DNA of 64,000 bases from JACKAQ01 sp020634975 [NCBI: Calditrichia bacterium] (GCA_020634975.1 JACKAQ010000001.1:3038001-3102000); one strand, 5' to 3'. Shown: positions 37,741-48,440, numbered from the stretch's first letter. The notes: generated from the letters alone by a model not told the origin. Translations and numbers: made by a program.

Positions 37741-40700
37741 ATGCATAATAGACCATCTTTTCTTCCAAAATTGGCAGTTACCCGCCCGGTAACGATTATC
37801 GTTTCATTATTGGCGATTATCGTTTTGGGTGGCGTTGCGTATAAACAGATTCCCATCGAGCTGTTGCCATCCGGGTTTAGCTATCCGGCGTTGGGTGTTT
37901 GGACACCGTATCCCAACGCCAACCCGCAGGAAGTGGAAGAGCAAATCGCCCGGCCAATTGAGGAGCAGGTGCGCACCATTCCCGGTGTCACAAAAGTGGA
38001 AACTTACAGCAGCAGCAACGGCTGCTGGACGTGGATGGAATTTGGCAACGATGTGGATATGGATGCCGCATACGACCAGCTCCGCGATCGGATGGAACGC
38101 GCCCGCGCCATGCTGCCGGATGATCTCGATCGCTATTACCTGCGCCGGTTCGGGCGAAATGACGAGCCGATTATTTTTCTTTCCATCAGTTTTCCCGATG
38201 GCGTGGACGATCCGTATTACATCGTCGAAAAATTGATCAAACAGCCCATCGAGCGGATCGATGGCGTCGCCAATATCGAAACTTGGGGCGCAGATGAAAA
38301 AAGTATCCAGATTCTCATCGATCAGGATAAAGTGAAAGCCCACCAAATAAATGTGTACGATGTGATCAGCGAAATGCGTTCCGATAATTTCGCGATGTCA
38401 TCCGGTTGGGTGTATGAGGGCGACAAAAAATTTATCGTTCGTTCGCTGGCGCGATTCAAATCGTTGCAGGAAATTGCTGCGATTCCCATCAACAAATTCG
38501 GGCTGACCATCGGCGATATCGCCGAAGTAAAATATGATGTTCCGGAACGCAACTGGACGCAGCGGGTCAACGGCGGTCAGGGTGTGCTGATGGATATTTA
38601 TAAAGAATCGTTGTCCAATACGGTCGAAATGAGTCACAAACTAAAAACATTACTCAATGAAGAAATACTGACCCATCCCAAACTCAAAAGTGCGGATGTG
38701 CAACTGCTGTTCGTGCAGGGCGACCTCATCGAGGATTCCGTAAATAATTTGCGCGATACGGCTATTTGGGGCGGGGTCTTCGCTATTTTCATCCTCTTAT
38801 TTTTCCTGAAAAATTTGCGGATGACCATAATTATGATGTTCGCAATTCCGCTATCCATTCTCATTTCGCTCATTTTTGTCTATTTCATCGGCTGGACACT
38901 CAACCTGATTGTGATGATGGGGCTAATGATCAGTGTGGGAATGGTGGTAGATAACGGCATTGTGGTGTTGGAAAATATCTACCGAATGCGCAGTGAAGGC
39001 AAACCATCCCGCGAATCGTCCATTTGGGGTGCCAGCGAAGTTAACCTGGCGATTATCATGGCAACGCTAACGACCATCGCAGTGTTCGTGCCGATTCTCA
39101 TCATTAAAGATGGCGCCGGTGGCTTCAATTTTTACATGCAGCGCATCGGGTTGCCGGTTATTTTTTCGTTGCTCGGATCGCTGTTTGTGGCGTTGGTACT
39201 CATCCCGCTGGCAACCACCCATTTTTCCGGCGGCGGAATGGCCCAAGAAAGCAAGATGGTTACCCGGCTCAAATCGCTTTATGGTAAAATTCTCGATAAA
39301 ATTCTTAATCGCCGGCTGGACACCGTTTTAGCCGTAGTGCTCATTCTTTTTGTGACATTTGGCGTGCTCGGTCCCAGAATTCAGGAATCCGACGGAATGG
39401 AAGGAAATATCAGCGATTTGCGGTTGATGTTCGATTTACCCACAAATCTCACAAAAGATGACACCAACCGCTTTTTCAAAGAAGTGGAAGACACTGTTTT
39501 TGCCAAAGCCAAAGAATACAACATTCGTGCGGTGGACACAGGGTTCCGGCAAGGCTTTGGTCGGGTGCGGGTTTATCTGCAACCACCGGAAAAACAACAG
39601 TGGTATGATGTTGTTTATAAAGGTGTTACAAATTTGGTCGGATTGGGGAAAGAGGAGCCGCTTTCCCGCGATGAAGTGCTCGAAGATCTCAAAAAGCGCA
39701 TCCCGTTAAAGCCGGGAATCAAATTCCGGACCTCATGGCGCGGCAGCGGAATGGGCGACGAAGGCACCGTAACCATTATGCTTTACGGTGACGATACCGG
39801 AAAATTGGCGGAACTCGCCGAAGAGGTTGAACGCCGCATGCGCACACTGGATGGCGTCATCAGCGTCGAAACGGACCGCGAAGCCGGTGAAGATGAAATC
39901 AAAATCAAGCTCGATCGCGAAGCGACAGCGCGCAACGGCATCAACGCAAATCAGGTTGCCAACACCCTGATGTATGCTGTTCGCGGATTGAATTTGCCGC
40001 GTTTTCAGGCAACCGATCGCGAAATTGATGTTCGTATTCAGGTGCAGGAAGAAGACCGCGAGAGCCTGCTGCAAATAAAAGACATGAGCTTCACCAACCA
40101 ACAGGGGCGCAGTGTTCCGCTGTCGGCGATGGCAACATTCAATATTGAAAAAGGCTTCGGGCAAATCGGGCGCACCGATGGCAAAACATTTTTAGCTGTA
40201 AAAGCCCAAACCACGGCAAACGATGTGCCCAGAATTTCGGCACAGATCGACCAGTTGATGGCCGATTTTACCCTGCCGTATGGCTACGATTGGTCCAAAG
40301 GCGATCGATTCCGGCGCTTCCGGGAACAGGGGCAAGCGATGCAAACCGCGCTGATGCTGTCCGTTGTGCTGGTATATTTGCTGATGGCTATTTTGTTTGA
40401 ATCGTTCATTTTACCACTGTCGATCATGTTTGCCATTCCGTTATCAATTTTCGGGGCGAATTTGGCGTTGGTAATTTCCCAAACGCCACAGGATTTAATG
40501 GCCGGTATCGGCATTATTATTTTGGTGGGCGTTGTGGTAAACAACGGCATTGTGTTGGTTGACATGATCAATCGCCGCCGAAGGGAAGGCTATTCGCGTC
40601 GCGATGCAATTTTGGATGCCGGAAAAAACCGTTTCCGCCCGATTATGATGACCAGTTTCACCACCATTTTCGGAATTGTGCCGATGGCGTTGGGTTCAGG

Positions 40701-40899
40701 CGATTTGATCGGTATTCCATACGCGCCGATGGGTCGCGTAATTATCGGCGGAATGCTCACCAGCACCTTTTTGACCCTCACCGTCATTCCGGTGTTTTAC
40801 ACGCTATTTGACGATTTGGCGATTTTCTTCAAACGGGTTGTGGGTTGGTTGGTGAAAGGAAAATCCACCGGCGATGTGGCTGTGCCCAGTGAAAATTGA
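37741..40899 (+). CDS. Second RND efflux pump (HAE-type)
   Basis: The start is placed at 37741 (MHNRPSFLPKLAVTRP), which has GGAG five bases upstream. An earlier ATG adds 14 unrelated residues. The 1052-residue protein is a standard-length RND transporter with the first-repeat motif VGMVVDNGIVVLENIYRMR and the second-repeat motif VGVVVNNGIVLVDMINRRR. Periplasmic porter segments resemble the AcrB/MdtC group but the substrate cannot be inferred. It may form a heteromeric pump with the 1205-residue transporter upstream, as MdtB and MdtC do, or be an independent exporter sharing the adaptor. Confidence 0.93.
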   Translation: MHNRPSFLPKLAVTRPVTIIVSLLAIIVLGGVAYKQIPIELLPSGFSYPALGVWTPYPNANPQEVEEQIARPIEEQVRTIPGVTKVETYSSSNGCWTWMEFGNDVDMDAAYDQLRDRMERARAMLPDDLDRYYLRRFGRNDEPIIFLSISFPDGVDDPYYIVEKLIKQPIERIDGVANIETWGADEKSIQILIDQDKVKAHQINVYDVISEMRSDNFAMSSGWVYEGDKKFIVRSLARFKSLQEIAAIPINKFGLTIGDIAEVKYDVPERNWTQRVNGGQGVLMDIYKESLSNTVEMSHKLKTLLNEEILTHPKLKSADVQLLFVQGDLIEDSVNNLRDTAIWGGVFAIFILLFFLKNLRMTIIMMFAIPLSILISLIFVYFIGWTLNLIVMMGLMISVGMVVDNGIVVLENIYRMRSEGKPSRESSIWGASEVNLAIIMATLTTIAVFVPILIIKDGAGGFNFYMQRIGLPVIFSLLGSLFVALVLIPLATTHFSGGGMAQESKMVTRLKSLYGKILDKILNRRLDTVLAVVLILFVTFGVLGPRIQESDGMEGNISDLRLMFDLPTNLTKDDTNRFFKEVEDTVFAKAKEYNIRAVDTGFRQGFGRVRVYLQPPEKQQWYDVVYKGVTNLVGLGKEEPLSRDEVLEDLKKRIPLKPGIKFRTSWRGSGMGDEGTVTIMLYGDDTGKLAELAEEVERRMRTLDGVISVETDREAGEDEIKIKLDREATARNGINANQVANTLMYAVRGLNLPRFQATDREIDVRIQVQEEDRESLLQIKDMSFTNQQGRSVPLSAMATFNIEKGFGQIGRTDGKTFLAVKAQTTANDVPRISAQIDQLMADFTLPYGYDWSKGDRFRRFREQGQAMQTALMLSVVLVYLLMAILFESFILPLSIMFAIPLSIFGANLALVISQTPQDLMAGIGIIILVGVVVNNGIVLVDMINRRRREGYSRRDAILDAGKNRFRPIMMTSFTTIFGIVPMALGSGDLIGIPYAPMGRVIIGGMLTSTFLTLTVIPVFYTLFDDLAIFFKRVVGWLVKGKSTGDVAVPSEN

Positions 40900-40940
40900 T
40901 CATTGTTTTTCATAAAAAATAAACATTTACCGTATCCGAA

Positions 40941-40970
40941 AGAGGCTGTTTTCTGCAGCCTCTTTTTTTT
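40941..40970 (+). terminator. Terminator after the efflux operon
   Basis: AGAGGCTG at 40941-40948 pairs with CAGCCTCT at 40956-40963, followed by seven T residues. The remaining 240 bases before the next gene show only a small CCTTCG/CGAAGG hairpin near 41100. Confidence 0.92.
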
Positions 40971-41216
40971 GACTAACGCATCGCGGTTCACCTAAATGCT
41001 GTATTTTCAACACTTTTGGGTATCGGTTTAAAAACTTCAACTAAATATTCGTTGAAAATACCACAAATATCTGTTACATTAAAACTACATTGATAGCGTC
41101 CTTCGATCCCGAAGGCCTGATAAGTGCGAAAAATCATCGCATCTGTTTCAATAGATGTTTAATTTTTCCCTTCAAAATTCGATGATAAATGCTTAAGCCA
41201 ATAAAAGGTATTAAAA

Positions 41217-43091
41217 ATGGCTGCCAAAAAAGATGTAATGAAAATTTTGTACGGTTCGCATTCTGAACGCGGTGTCAAACGTCAACACAATAACGACGAT
41301 TATGGCAAATTTCCGCTGGAAGATAATGCGTTATCGGGTAATAAAGGTCAGTTGTTCCTCATTTCCGACTCCAAAATTCGCAATCCGATCGGCAAAAATG
41401 CCGGTAAAATGATTATCGAGGCAATTCAGAAAAATTATTTTGCCTATCCGTCTGACGATGTAGCCTTCAGTTTGCAACGCGCGTTTGATATTGCCAACCG
41501 AACGCTGTATCAATATGCGGTTGCCAGCGGAATGCACCGGAAAATTGGCGCAACTTGCACAGCGCTCGCACTCACCGAAAAAGCGGCATTTTTTGCGCAT
41601 GTCGGCGATTGCCGGATTTACCGGGTCAATTTGCGACGGGTGGAGCAGTTAACCCGCGATCACATCCGGGTAGTGCCCGGCAAAACCCCGGATGCGCCCG
41701 CAAAACCGGCGCTAACGCGGGCAATTGGCGTAAAATTGGGAATCAAAATAGATCTGGCGCGTATGCCCGTTCAGCGCGACGAATATTTTGTGATTGCCTC
41801 GGACGGAATGAACGCTATCGATCCGACTGAAATTCAGGGCATTGTGCTCTCCAGTTCACCGGAACGTGCCGCAGAAAAACTGACGGAAATGGCCCGCTCT
41901 CGTGGCAGCAACGATGAAATTACCGTTCAAGTGATCAAAGTTTATCAATCAATTGAAGAAAATAGCGTAATTGCCGTTGCGGGATTGAGCAATGTCAACA
42001 ATCGATGGAGTAATTGGCCGGTATATTTCATGCTCACTTTGCTAACCGCGACAATGGCGTTTTTAGTGCACGAGCCATTTGTTGAAAAAGCAACCACACT
42101 CGTAACCATGAAAACCGCGGAAGAGCGCAGTGAAAACCCGCCGCCGCTGATCGATCCACAAGTTTTGGAAGATCAACAGCTTCAACGCGCAAGAGCCTAT
42201 TTTAACAAAGGTTTATGGGACGAAGCGTTGAAAGAATATCGCGCCGTTTTGCACAATAATCCCGGCAGCAGTGAAGCGCTGGATGGCATCGATATGATTA
42301 CGAGAGCCTACACTGTTCGCGGTGATAAAGCATTTAGCCAGGAAAATTGGGGCGCTGCGCTGGCTTATTACAAAAAAGCCCTGCAATTGAGTCCGGAAAA
42401 TGAAAGTCTGCGCAAACTGACGGTACGCGCACAGCGAAGCCATTACCAATCGAAAGTTGAAGAAGTCGCGTTAGCATCTGCGCCGCAAACGCTGCAATAT
42501 CGCGACTCAAAGTCGACGCTGAATCCGGAATCGGCTTTGCAAACGTTGAATGTCATCGGCTTCGCCGAAAATCAGTGGAATTTAGCCGGATTGGTTGAAA
42601 ACGAGGATATCCGCTTTAGCGTTCAGTCGCTGGTAATTCTGGAAAATTTGCGAATTAAAAAGGTTTTCCATCAAAACAAATACCAGGGTGTGGAAGTTGA
42701 GGTGCAAACCCGCCGTTTAAAAGGGTCGCGTAATGGTAAATACGGGTTAATTTTCGGACACGATTTGTCAAACGATGCACCGGGCGAACGGTTTTTCCTG
42801 TTTACCGTGGATAGTAACGGCAATTATTCGCTGCAGCGGGTTACCAAACACAGCGTGAAAATTTTGGTTTCAGAGCCGATTAAAGCCGGCATTATCGGTA
42901 ATTACGATCAGATTCAGTTAAAAGTAAAAAGCTTTGGCAAGCTGATTTTGCTGTATGCCAACGGTGTGCTGTTGAAAATGCTGCCGTTGAACGTTGAGCA
43001 ATCCGGCGGAGTTGGTTTGTACGCCGATCCGAAAATGCAGGTTGAGTTCAGCGGATTCCGCATCTTGCCATCCTCTGAAACAGCAGAATAA
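41217..43091 (+). CDS. PP2C-like phosphatase fused to membrane helix, TPR repeats and a LamG-like domain
   Basis: Residues about 10-242 of this 624-residue protein follow the PP2C/Stp fold. Acidic metal ligands are present as Asp27/Asp28, Asp51, Asp196 (ASDGM) and Asp233 (NDEITV), with VGDCRIYR at 129-136. The canonical DGMGG loop is replaced by DSKIR at 51-55, so catalysis may be weakened or lost. One membrane helix lies near 267-284. Two or three TPR repeats follow (AYFNKGLWDEALKEYRAVL, SQENWGAALAYYKKALQLS). The C-terminal 170 residues form a beta-rich domain like LamG/DUF1080 concanavalin folds. The layout suggests phospho-signalling to an extracytoplasmic protein-binding and sugar-binding part. 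AAAAGG precedes the ATG. Confidence 0.75.
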   Translation: MAAKKDVMKILYGSHSERGVKRQHNNDDYGKFPLEDNALSGNKGQLFLISDSKIRNPIGKNAGKMIIEAIQKNYFAYPSDDVAFSLQRAFDIANRTLYQYAVASGMHRKIGATCTALALTEKAAFFAHVGDCRIYRVNLRRVEQLTRDHIRVVPGKTPDAPAKPALTRAIGVKLGIKIDLARMPVQRDEYFVIASDGMNAIDPTEIQGIVLSSSPERAAEKLTEMARSRGSNDEITVQVIKVYQSIEENSVIAVAGLSNVNNRWSNWPVYFMLTLLTATMAFLVHEPFVEKATTLVTMKTAEERSENPPPLIDPQVLEDQQLQRARAYFNKGLWDEALKEYRAVLHNNPGSSEALDGIDMITRAYTVRGDKAFSQENWGAALAYYKKALQLSPENESLRKLTVRAQRSHYQSKVEEVALASAPQTLQYRDSKSTLNPESALQTLNVIGFAENQWNLAGLVENEDIRFSVQSLVILENLRIKKVFHQNKYQGVEVEVQTRRLKGSRNGKYGLIFGHDLSNDAPGERFFLFTVDSNGNYSLQRVTKHSVKILVSEPIKAGIIGNYDQIQLKVKSFGKLILLYANGVLLKMLPLNVEQSGGVGLYADPKMQVEFSGFRILPSSETAE

Positions 43092-43110
43092 ACAACACTT
43101 TACGTAATGA

Positions 43111-43140
43111 AAAAAGGCGGGTTAGTCCCGCCTTTTTTTT
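43111..43140. terminator. Bidirectional terminator between the PP2C-like and proline dehydrogenase genes
   Basis: AAAAAGGCGGG at 43111-43121 pairs with CCCGCCTTTTT at 43127-43137 around a five-base loop. T runs follow on both strands, so it can serve both convergent genes. Confidence 0.95.
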
Positions 43141-43175
43141 GTCAAAAATTAACATCGGTAAAGCTGCATCCGTTG

Positions 43176-44093
43176 TTATTGGCCGTTTCGGCTGAACATT
43201 TTTTTAACCATACTTTTGGTTACATGCCCCACGATATCCGGATTTTCTTTCAACCGCCGGGTGGAATAATGCATCCACTCCGGACCGAACGGCACATAAA
43301 CGCGTAGTTTGTGCCCGGCACTCAGCAGCACGCGACGCAGCTCCGGCGTAACGCCCAGCAACATTTGGAATTCATATTGGCTTTTGGGAATGGCATGTGT
43401 ATCGATAATCCGTAACGCTTCCCAAACCAGTTTTTCGTCGTGAGTAGCGATGCCCACATAACAACCGCCGGTGAGCAACTTCTCCAAAATATAGCTGAAA
43501 TTTTGATTAATAATATCGCGATCGTGGTAGGAAATGGCGTGGGGCTCTTTGTAAATCCCTTTGCACAACCGGAAATCCGGGTTGTGCGGCAGCAGGCGAT
43601 TTACGTCGTCCAGCGTTCGGCGCATGTATGCCTGAATGACGGTGCCAACATTGCTAAATTCCTGTTTTAACTGGAGATACATATCCAGCGTGTCGCTGGT
43701 TGTGGTGTGATCTTCCATATCAATTCGCACAAACCGGTCGCATTCTTTTGCCGTTTGCACGATAGACCGGATGTTCTCGTAACAAAATTGTTTGTCCAGT
43801 TTTAACCCCATGTGGGTGGGCTTTACGGACACGCCGCTGTGCAGGTTTTCTTCAGAAATCCGGCGCAATACGGATTTGTAAAGTTCAGCAGCTTCAAGTG
43901 ATTGCTCTTTTCTGGTGACTTCCTCGCCGAGCACATCGATGGTGGCGCATGCGCCGTCGCGCATCAGATTTTTGACGGTATCGACTGCTGCATCCAACGT
44001 TTCACCGGCGATGTAGGGTCGCGCAAAATAGCCGATGATCGGTTTTGGCACATACGGCAGTGTATGACTGACTGTTTTATTGAAAATGCTCAT
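43176..44093 (-). CDS. Proline dehydrogenase
   Basis: This 305-residue FAD enzyme oxidises proline to pyrroline-5-carboxylate. It is the stand-alone PRODH barrel, not a PutA fusion. Family motifs include GVSVKPTHMGLKLD, VRIDMEDHTTTSDT, FRLCKGIYKEP, GIATHDEKLV and the C-terminal YVPFGPEWMHYSTRRLKENP, whose Arg-Arg binds the proline carboxylate. GGAGAGGTC stands directly before the ATG. No pyrroline-5-carboxylate dehydrogenase gene lies nearby. Confidence 0.95.
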   Translation of the reverse strand: MSIFNKTVSHTLPYVPKPIIGYFARPYIAGETLDAAVDTVKNLMRDGACATIDVLGEEVTRKEQSLEAAELYKSVLRRISEENLHSGVSVKPTHMGLKLDKQFCYENIRSIVQTAKECDRFVRIDMEDHTTTSDTLDMYLQLKQEFSNVGTVIQAYMRRTLDDVNRLLPHNPDFRLCKGIYKEPHAISYHDRDIINQNFSYILEKLLTGGCYVGIATHDEKLVWEALRIIDTHAIPKSQYEFQMLLGVTPELRRVLLSAGHKLRVYVPFGPEWMHYSTRRLKENPDIVGHVTKSMVKKMFSRNGQ

Positions 44094-44198
44094 GACCTCT
44101 CCTGTAACTGTCGCGGAAATTTAACGTGCCGGGGGTGAACTTGTCAATCGAATCGGAAAATTCATTTTGCTTTATTTTTGTTTGTAATTTGTGAATTT

Positions 44199-45323
44199 TC
44201 AATCCTCAATTGCGTTTTGCGATGGCGGCATTGGATTGCGAAAATTGATATCGCGTTGCGGAAATGGGATTTCGATACCGTTTCTGCGGAATTCGCGGAC
44301 AATTGCGCAATTGATTTTGGAGCGCACAATCGGGTGGCGTTTGGGATCGCGAATCCAGATGCGCAAGCGCATATCCCAAGATGAATCGCCAAAATTGCGC
44401 AGCAGCACATCCGGCTCCGGGCGTTTGAGCACTTCGGAATCTGCCAACGCCACTTCTTTCAGGGTGCGCAACACCAAATCGAGATCGGAATTATAGGAAA
44501 CCCCGACATCCACGTTGATGCGGATTTTGGGATCGCCATGCGAATAATTGATCACGTTGCTGGCGACAAATTCGGAATTGGGTACGATAATTGAAATATT
44601 ATCAACGGTTTGGATGCGCGTAGCGCGGATTTTGATTTCGTTGACATCTCCCTCCACATCGCCGATGAGCACCCGATCGCCAACGTTGATGGGGCGTTCG
44701 AATAGCAAAATCAATCCCGCCACAAAATTGGATGTGACATTCTGCAACCCGAAACCGATACCCACAGATAAAAATCCGAAAATCACAGCCAAGCCGCTCA
44801 AATCCACGCCGATCGATTGGAACGCGACCACTACACCGAGTACCATAATCAGATAGTGCACTATCCGCTCGAACGTGAATTGCGTTCCTGCATCGATACG
44901 CATATAATTTAAAAATCGCGAAAGCACCATATCGCGAAGCAGCCGGGAGCCAATCGCAAAAATAATGACAAACACCAGCAACGTGAGCAACGCAGAAAGG
45001 GAAATAGGATTGTCGCCCAGCGTAAATAGCCGGAAATTGAGGATTTCGCTGATGTGTCGGATCAACTCCGCTTGCGGGATAAAGGATTCTGTTGCAATCG
45101 TTAAACCAATAAAAAACAATATAGTAGATACTGTTCGCTGATACAGCTTTACCCGGAACTCCGCCAACTGCAGTTTTGAAAAAATGAACCGCCGGGTCAG
45201 TCGCCTCACCAAAATAATGATCCCGAAAGTGAGCAGCAAAATTGCTGCAACATATATTAATTTGAGCGGTGTTACCGGTTGCCCGAGCAGCGTAAACAGC
45301 ATTTGATGCAGCCATTGATTCAT
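44199..45323 (-). CDS. MscS-family mechanosensitive channel
   Basis: This 374-residue protein has four or so N-terminal membrane helices and the MscS pore and vestibule core. The pore-lining helix is rich in Gly and Ala (AVIFGFLSVGIGFGLQNVTSNFVAG). The beta domain follows (INVGDRVLIGDVEGDVNEI and RIQTVDNISIIVPNSEF), and the C-terminal GIEIPFPQRDINFR is diagnostic. Such channels open under membrane tension during osmotic downshift. With mscL at 53.7 kb, this window encodes both channel types. Confidence 0.95.
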   Translation of the reverse strand: MNQWLHQMLFTLLGQPVTPLKLIYVAAILLLTFGIIILVRRLTRRFIFSKLQLAEFRVKLYQRTVSTILFFIGLTIATESFIPQAELIRHISEILNFRLFTLGDNPISLSALLTLLVFVIIFAIGSRLLRDMVLSRFLNYMRIDAGTQFTFERIVHYLIMVLGVVVAFQSIGVDLSGLAVIFGFLSVGIGFGLQNVTSNFVAGLILLFERPINVGDRVLIGDVEGDVNEIKIRATRIQTVDNISIIVPNSEFVASNVINYSHGDPKIRINVDVGVSYNSDLDLVLRTLKEVALADSEVLKRPEPDVLLRNFGDSSWDMRLRIWIRDPKRHPIVRSKINCAIVREFRRNGIEIPFPQRDINFRNPMPPSQNAIED

Positions 45324-45544
45324 ATAAAATTTCCGTGTTGATGTTTAACAAACCCGTTTCGGGGTAAATCAATATACGTTTTCACAACCATTTTTGAAAA
45401 ATATTTGCAATTCGCCGCCCAAAACTAGTGAACGCTGCATGATGTTCAAACCAATCCCCACTTGCAATTCTTACAACTGCATTCTAAATTGAATGTTTGA
45501 GAACGGTTGGGTTTTTTAATGAAAGACTATGGTTACGCATTTTA

Positions 45545-45710
45545 GCCACAGAGTCACAGAGGAACACAGAGATTCTTTAAAAAAATCTAAAAAAATCGTG
45601 TGAGAAAAAAGGTTATTATCATCAAAAACAAGTATTTATTAAAGAAATGTTTGCCGTAATATTTCTCCGTGATTCTCCGTGTCTCTGTGTCAAAAATAGT
45701 TAATGCGTAA
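45545..45710. repeat. Imperfect inverted-repeat pair of CACAGAG type upstream of uvrB
   Basis: The left arm near 45547-45577 carries CACAGAGTCACAGAGGAACACAGAG-like sequence. The right arm near 45660-45692 is its imperfect reverse complement (CTCCGTGATTCTCCGTG, then TCTCTGTGT). About 85 bases separate them. Such CACAGAG arms occur as dispersed intergenic repeats in many genomes. It is probably a small non-coding element and lies in the 424-base gap before uvrB. Confidence 0.6.
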
Positions 45711-45747
45711 TATCCGTTAATGAAAAATATGCGTAGGAAACAATCCG

Positions 45748-47739
45748 ATGGGCATGTTCAAACTGCATTCCAAATACAAGCCGATGGGCGATCAGCCGGA
45801 AGCAATCCGGCAGTTGGTGAACGGGGTTAACCGGGGCGAACAATTCCAGACGTTGTTGGGTGTAACCGGCAGCGGAAAAACCTTCACGATGGCCAATATC
45901 ATCGCCCAAACCGATCGCCCGACGCTCATTTTTTCGCACAACAAAACTCTTGCCGCGCAGCTTTACGGGGAATTCAAACAATATTTCCCGGAAAACGCGG
46001 TCGAATTTTTTATTAGCTATTACGATTATTACCAGCCGGAAGCATATGTGCCCACCACCGATACCTACATCGCCAAAGACAGCTCGCGCAACGAAGAAAT
46101 CGACCGGCTGCGGCTAAAAACCACCGCTTCGCTGATGTCCCGGCGGGATGTAATTATCATTGCCAGCGTGTCCTGCATTTACGGCATCGGCTCGCCGGAT
46201 GACTACGGCAACATGATGGTGTTGCTCAAAAAAGGGGAAGAAATTGCCAGGCAGGAAATTTTTGGCAAACTGGTGGATATCCAGTACACCCGAAACGATA
46301 TGAGCCGGGAACGCGGCACCTTTCGCGTAAAAGGCGATGTGATTGAAATTTATCCCGCATACGAAAAATACGCCGTTCGGCTGGATACATTTGGCGATGA
46401 AATTGAGGCGATCAACTACATCGATGTAACGACCGGCGAAGTGCTGGACGAAGTGGATCAGGTGCTCATTTTCCCGGCGAGCCACTTTGTTACTACCGAA
46501 GAAAAAATGAAAATCGCCATCGAACGCATTCGCGAAGAATTGGCCGAACAGCTGGAATTGTTCCGCAAACAGAACAAATTGCTGGAAGCGCAGCGGATAG
46601 AGCAGCGCACCAATTTCGATATCGAAATGATGCAGGAAATCGGTTTCTGCAACGGTATCGAAAATTATTCCCGGCACATTACCGGACGCAACGCGGGCGA
46701 TCCCGGATTCACGCTGCTGGATTTTTTCCCGGACGATTTTTTGATGTTCGTGGATGAATCACACCAAACCCTGCCGCAAATTCGCGGTATGTATTTTGGC
46801 GATCGCTCCCGCAAAGAAACGTTGGTGGACTACGGTTTCCGGCTGCCCAGTGCGCTGGACAACCGCCCGCTGAAATTCGATGAATTTATGCAGCACATCA
46901 ACCAGATTATTTTTGTTTCGGCAACGCCGGCGGCGTTGGAAATTGAGCTGAGCAAAGGCGAGGTGGTCGAGCAGGTGATTCGCCCGACCGGATTGATCGA
47001 TCCGGAAATCGAAGTTCGCCCGACCAAAGGGCAAATTGACGATCTCATCGAGGAAATCCGGGTGCGCATCGAAAAAGGCGAACGCGTGCTGGTACTCACG
47101 CTCACCAAACGCATGAGCGAGGATCTCACGGATTATCTCAAAGGAATGGGCATCAAAGTGCAATACATCCACTCCGAAATTGATGCGCTGGAACGGGTAG
47201 ATTTGCTCCGCAATTTGCGACTGGCGGAACACGATGTGCTCGTTGGCATTAACCTTCTGCGGGAAGGGCTGGATCTGCCGGAAGTATCGCTGGTGGCGAT
47301 TTTGGATGCGGATAAAGAGGGATTTTTGCGATCGGAAGTATCGCTGCTGCAGATTGCCGGACGCGCCGCACGGAACTCGAACGGATTGGTGATCATGTAC
47401 GCCGATAAAATCACCAAAGCGATGAAAACGACCATCGACGAAACCGCACGCCGCCGCGAAAAACAGGTCGAATACAATACTGAGCACGGCGTAACACCAA
47501 CCACGGTTTACAAAACAGTGGACGAAATTATGCAAGCCACAGCCGTTGCGGATGTGCGCGGACGGTACAAAACCAAAGGCGAAACGAACAATTTCGAAAT
47601 GCCGGACGAATTTTCTGCACTGGAGCTGATCGACCGGTTGGAAAAAGAAATGAAAACCGCGGCTGCCAGCCTGGAATTTGAAAAAGCAGCCCAAATTCGC
47701 GATGAGATTTTAAAACTCAAAGGAAAGATAGGTAAATGA
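45748..47739 (+). CDS. uvrB: UvrABC excinuclease subunit B
   Basis: This 663-residue protein verifies DNA damage and loads UvrC in nucleotide excision repair. The Walker A motif is [13 protein letters not shown] near residue 40. The strand-separating beta-hairpin is [18 protein letters not shown] near 92-110. Helicase motifs [10 protein letters not shown], the VI motif QIAGRAARN, and the C-terminal UVR domain that binds UvrC ([24 protein letters not shown]) are all intact. Its stop overlaps the start of the SDR gene as ATGA. Confidence 0.98.
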   Translation: MGMFKLHSKYKPMGDQPEAIRQLVNGVNRGEQFQTLLGVTGSGKTFTMANIIAQTDRPTLIFSHNKTLAAQLYGEFKQYFPENAVEFFISYYDYYQPEAYVPTTDTYIAKDSSRNEEIDRLRLKTTASLMSRRDVIIIASVSCIYGIGSPDDYGNMMVLLKKGEEIARQEIFGKLVDIQYTRNDMSRERGTFRVKGDVIEIYPAYEKYAVRLDTFGDEIEAINYIDVTTGEVLDEVDQVLIFPASHFVTTEEKMKIAIERIREELAEQLELFRKQNKLLEAQRIEQRTNFDIEMMQEIGFCNGIENYSRHITGRNAGDPGFTLLDFFPDDFLMFVDESHQTLPQIRGMYFGDRSRKETLVDYGFRLPSALDNRPLKFDEFMQHINQIIFVSATPAALEIELSKGEVVEQVIRPTGLIDPEIEVRPTKGQIDDLIEEIRVRIEKGERVLVLTLTKRMSEDLTDYLKGMGIKVQYIHSEIDALERVDLLRNLRLAEHDVLVGINLLREGLDLPEVSLVAILDADKEGFLRSEVSLLQIAGRAARNSNGLVIMYADKITKAMKTTIDETARRREKQVEYNTEHGVTPTTVYKTVDEIMQATAVADVRGRYKTKGETNNFEMPDEFSALELIDRLEKEMKTAAASLEFEKAAQIRDEILKLKGKIGK

Positions 47740-48440
47740 AAAATAGAGTAGTTGTCATCACCGGTGGAAACGGCGGGCTGGGAAAAGCCGTTGTCCAACG
47801 ATTTTGGAATACGGGGGCGAAAATTATCGCGCCGGTAACTTCCGAAAAAAGCGCGGCGGAGTTGATCGCGTTTTTGGGCAGTGAAGAACGTTTGCAAACG
47901 ATCGAAGCCGATCTCACAGATTCCGCTTCGGTGAAATCGCTGTTCTCCCAAATCGACGAAGAATATGGGCGCTGCGATGTGCTGGTGCATCTCGTCGGCG
48001 GATTTTGGATGGGCGGCGACATCGACGAAACACCGTTTTCCCAATTTGAGAAGATGATCCGGTTGAATTTGTTCACCGCATTTTTGTGCGCCCGTTCCGC
48101 ATTCGGGATGATGAAAGACGCCCGTTCCGGCAAAATTTTTACCGTTGCGGCGCGTGCGGCGCTGGAATTGCCAGCCGGAATGGCGGCATACACCACCAGC
48201 AAAGCGGCGTTACTGGCGTTCACTGAATCGCTGGCGAAGGAAGGCGCGCCATACGGCGTTCAATCCAACACTATTTTGCCGGGTGTTATCGACACACCGG
48301 CGAATCGCAAATCCATGCCCGAAGCAAATTTTGATAATTGGGTGACGCCGGAGCAAATCGCCGAAGTCATTCTTGCCATGGCCCAACCGGGCATTACCGA
48401 GGTAACCGGTTCGTCGGTAAAGGTTTATGGAAAATCGTAA
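47736..48440 (+). CDS. Short-chain dehydrogenase/reductase lacking the usual catalytic Ser
   Basis: This 234-residue NAD(P)-binding protein has the cofactor motif [11 protein letters not shown] at residues 9-19 and the catalytic pair of the AYTTSKAA motif (Tyr and Lys). At the position 13 residues before Tyr, where classical SDRs have Ser, it has Ala ([17 protein letters not shown]). The same AARAA pattern occurs in a divergent SDR branch, so it may be a normal variant with altered chemistry. Substrate is unknown. Its ATG overlaps the uvrB stop, and its end overlaps the start of the next gene, so the three are co-transcribed. Confidence 0.88.
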   Translation: MKNRVVVITGGNGGLGKAVVQRFWNTGAKIIAPVTSEKSAAELIAFLGSEERLQTIEADLTDSASVKSLFSQIDEEYGRCDVLVHLVGGFWMGGDIDETPFSQFEKMIRLNLFTAFLCARSAFGMMKDARSGKIFTVAARAALELPAGMAAYTTSKAALLAFTESLAKEGAPYGVQSNTILPGVIDTPANRKSMPEANFDNWVTPEQIAEVILAMAQPGITEVTGSSVKVYGKS

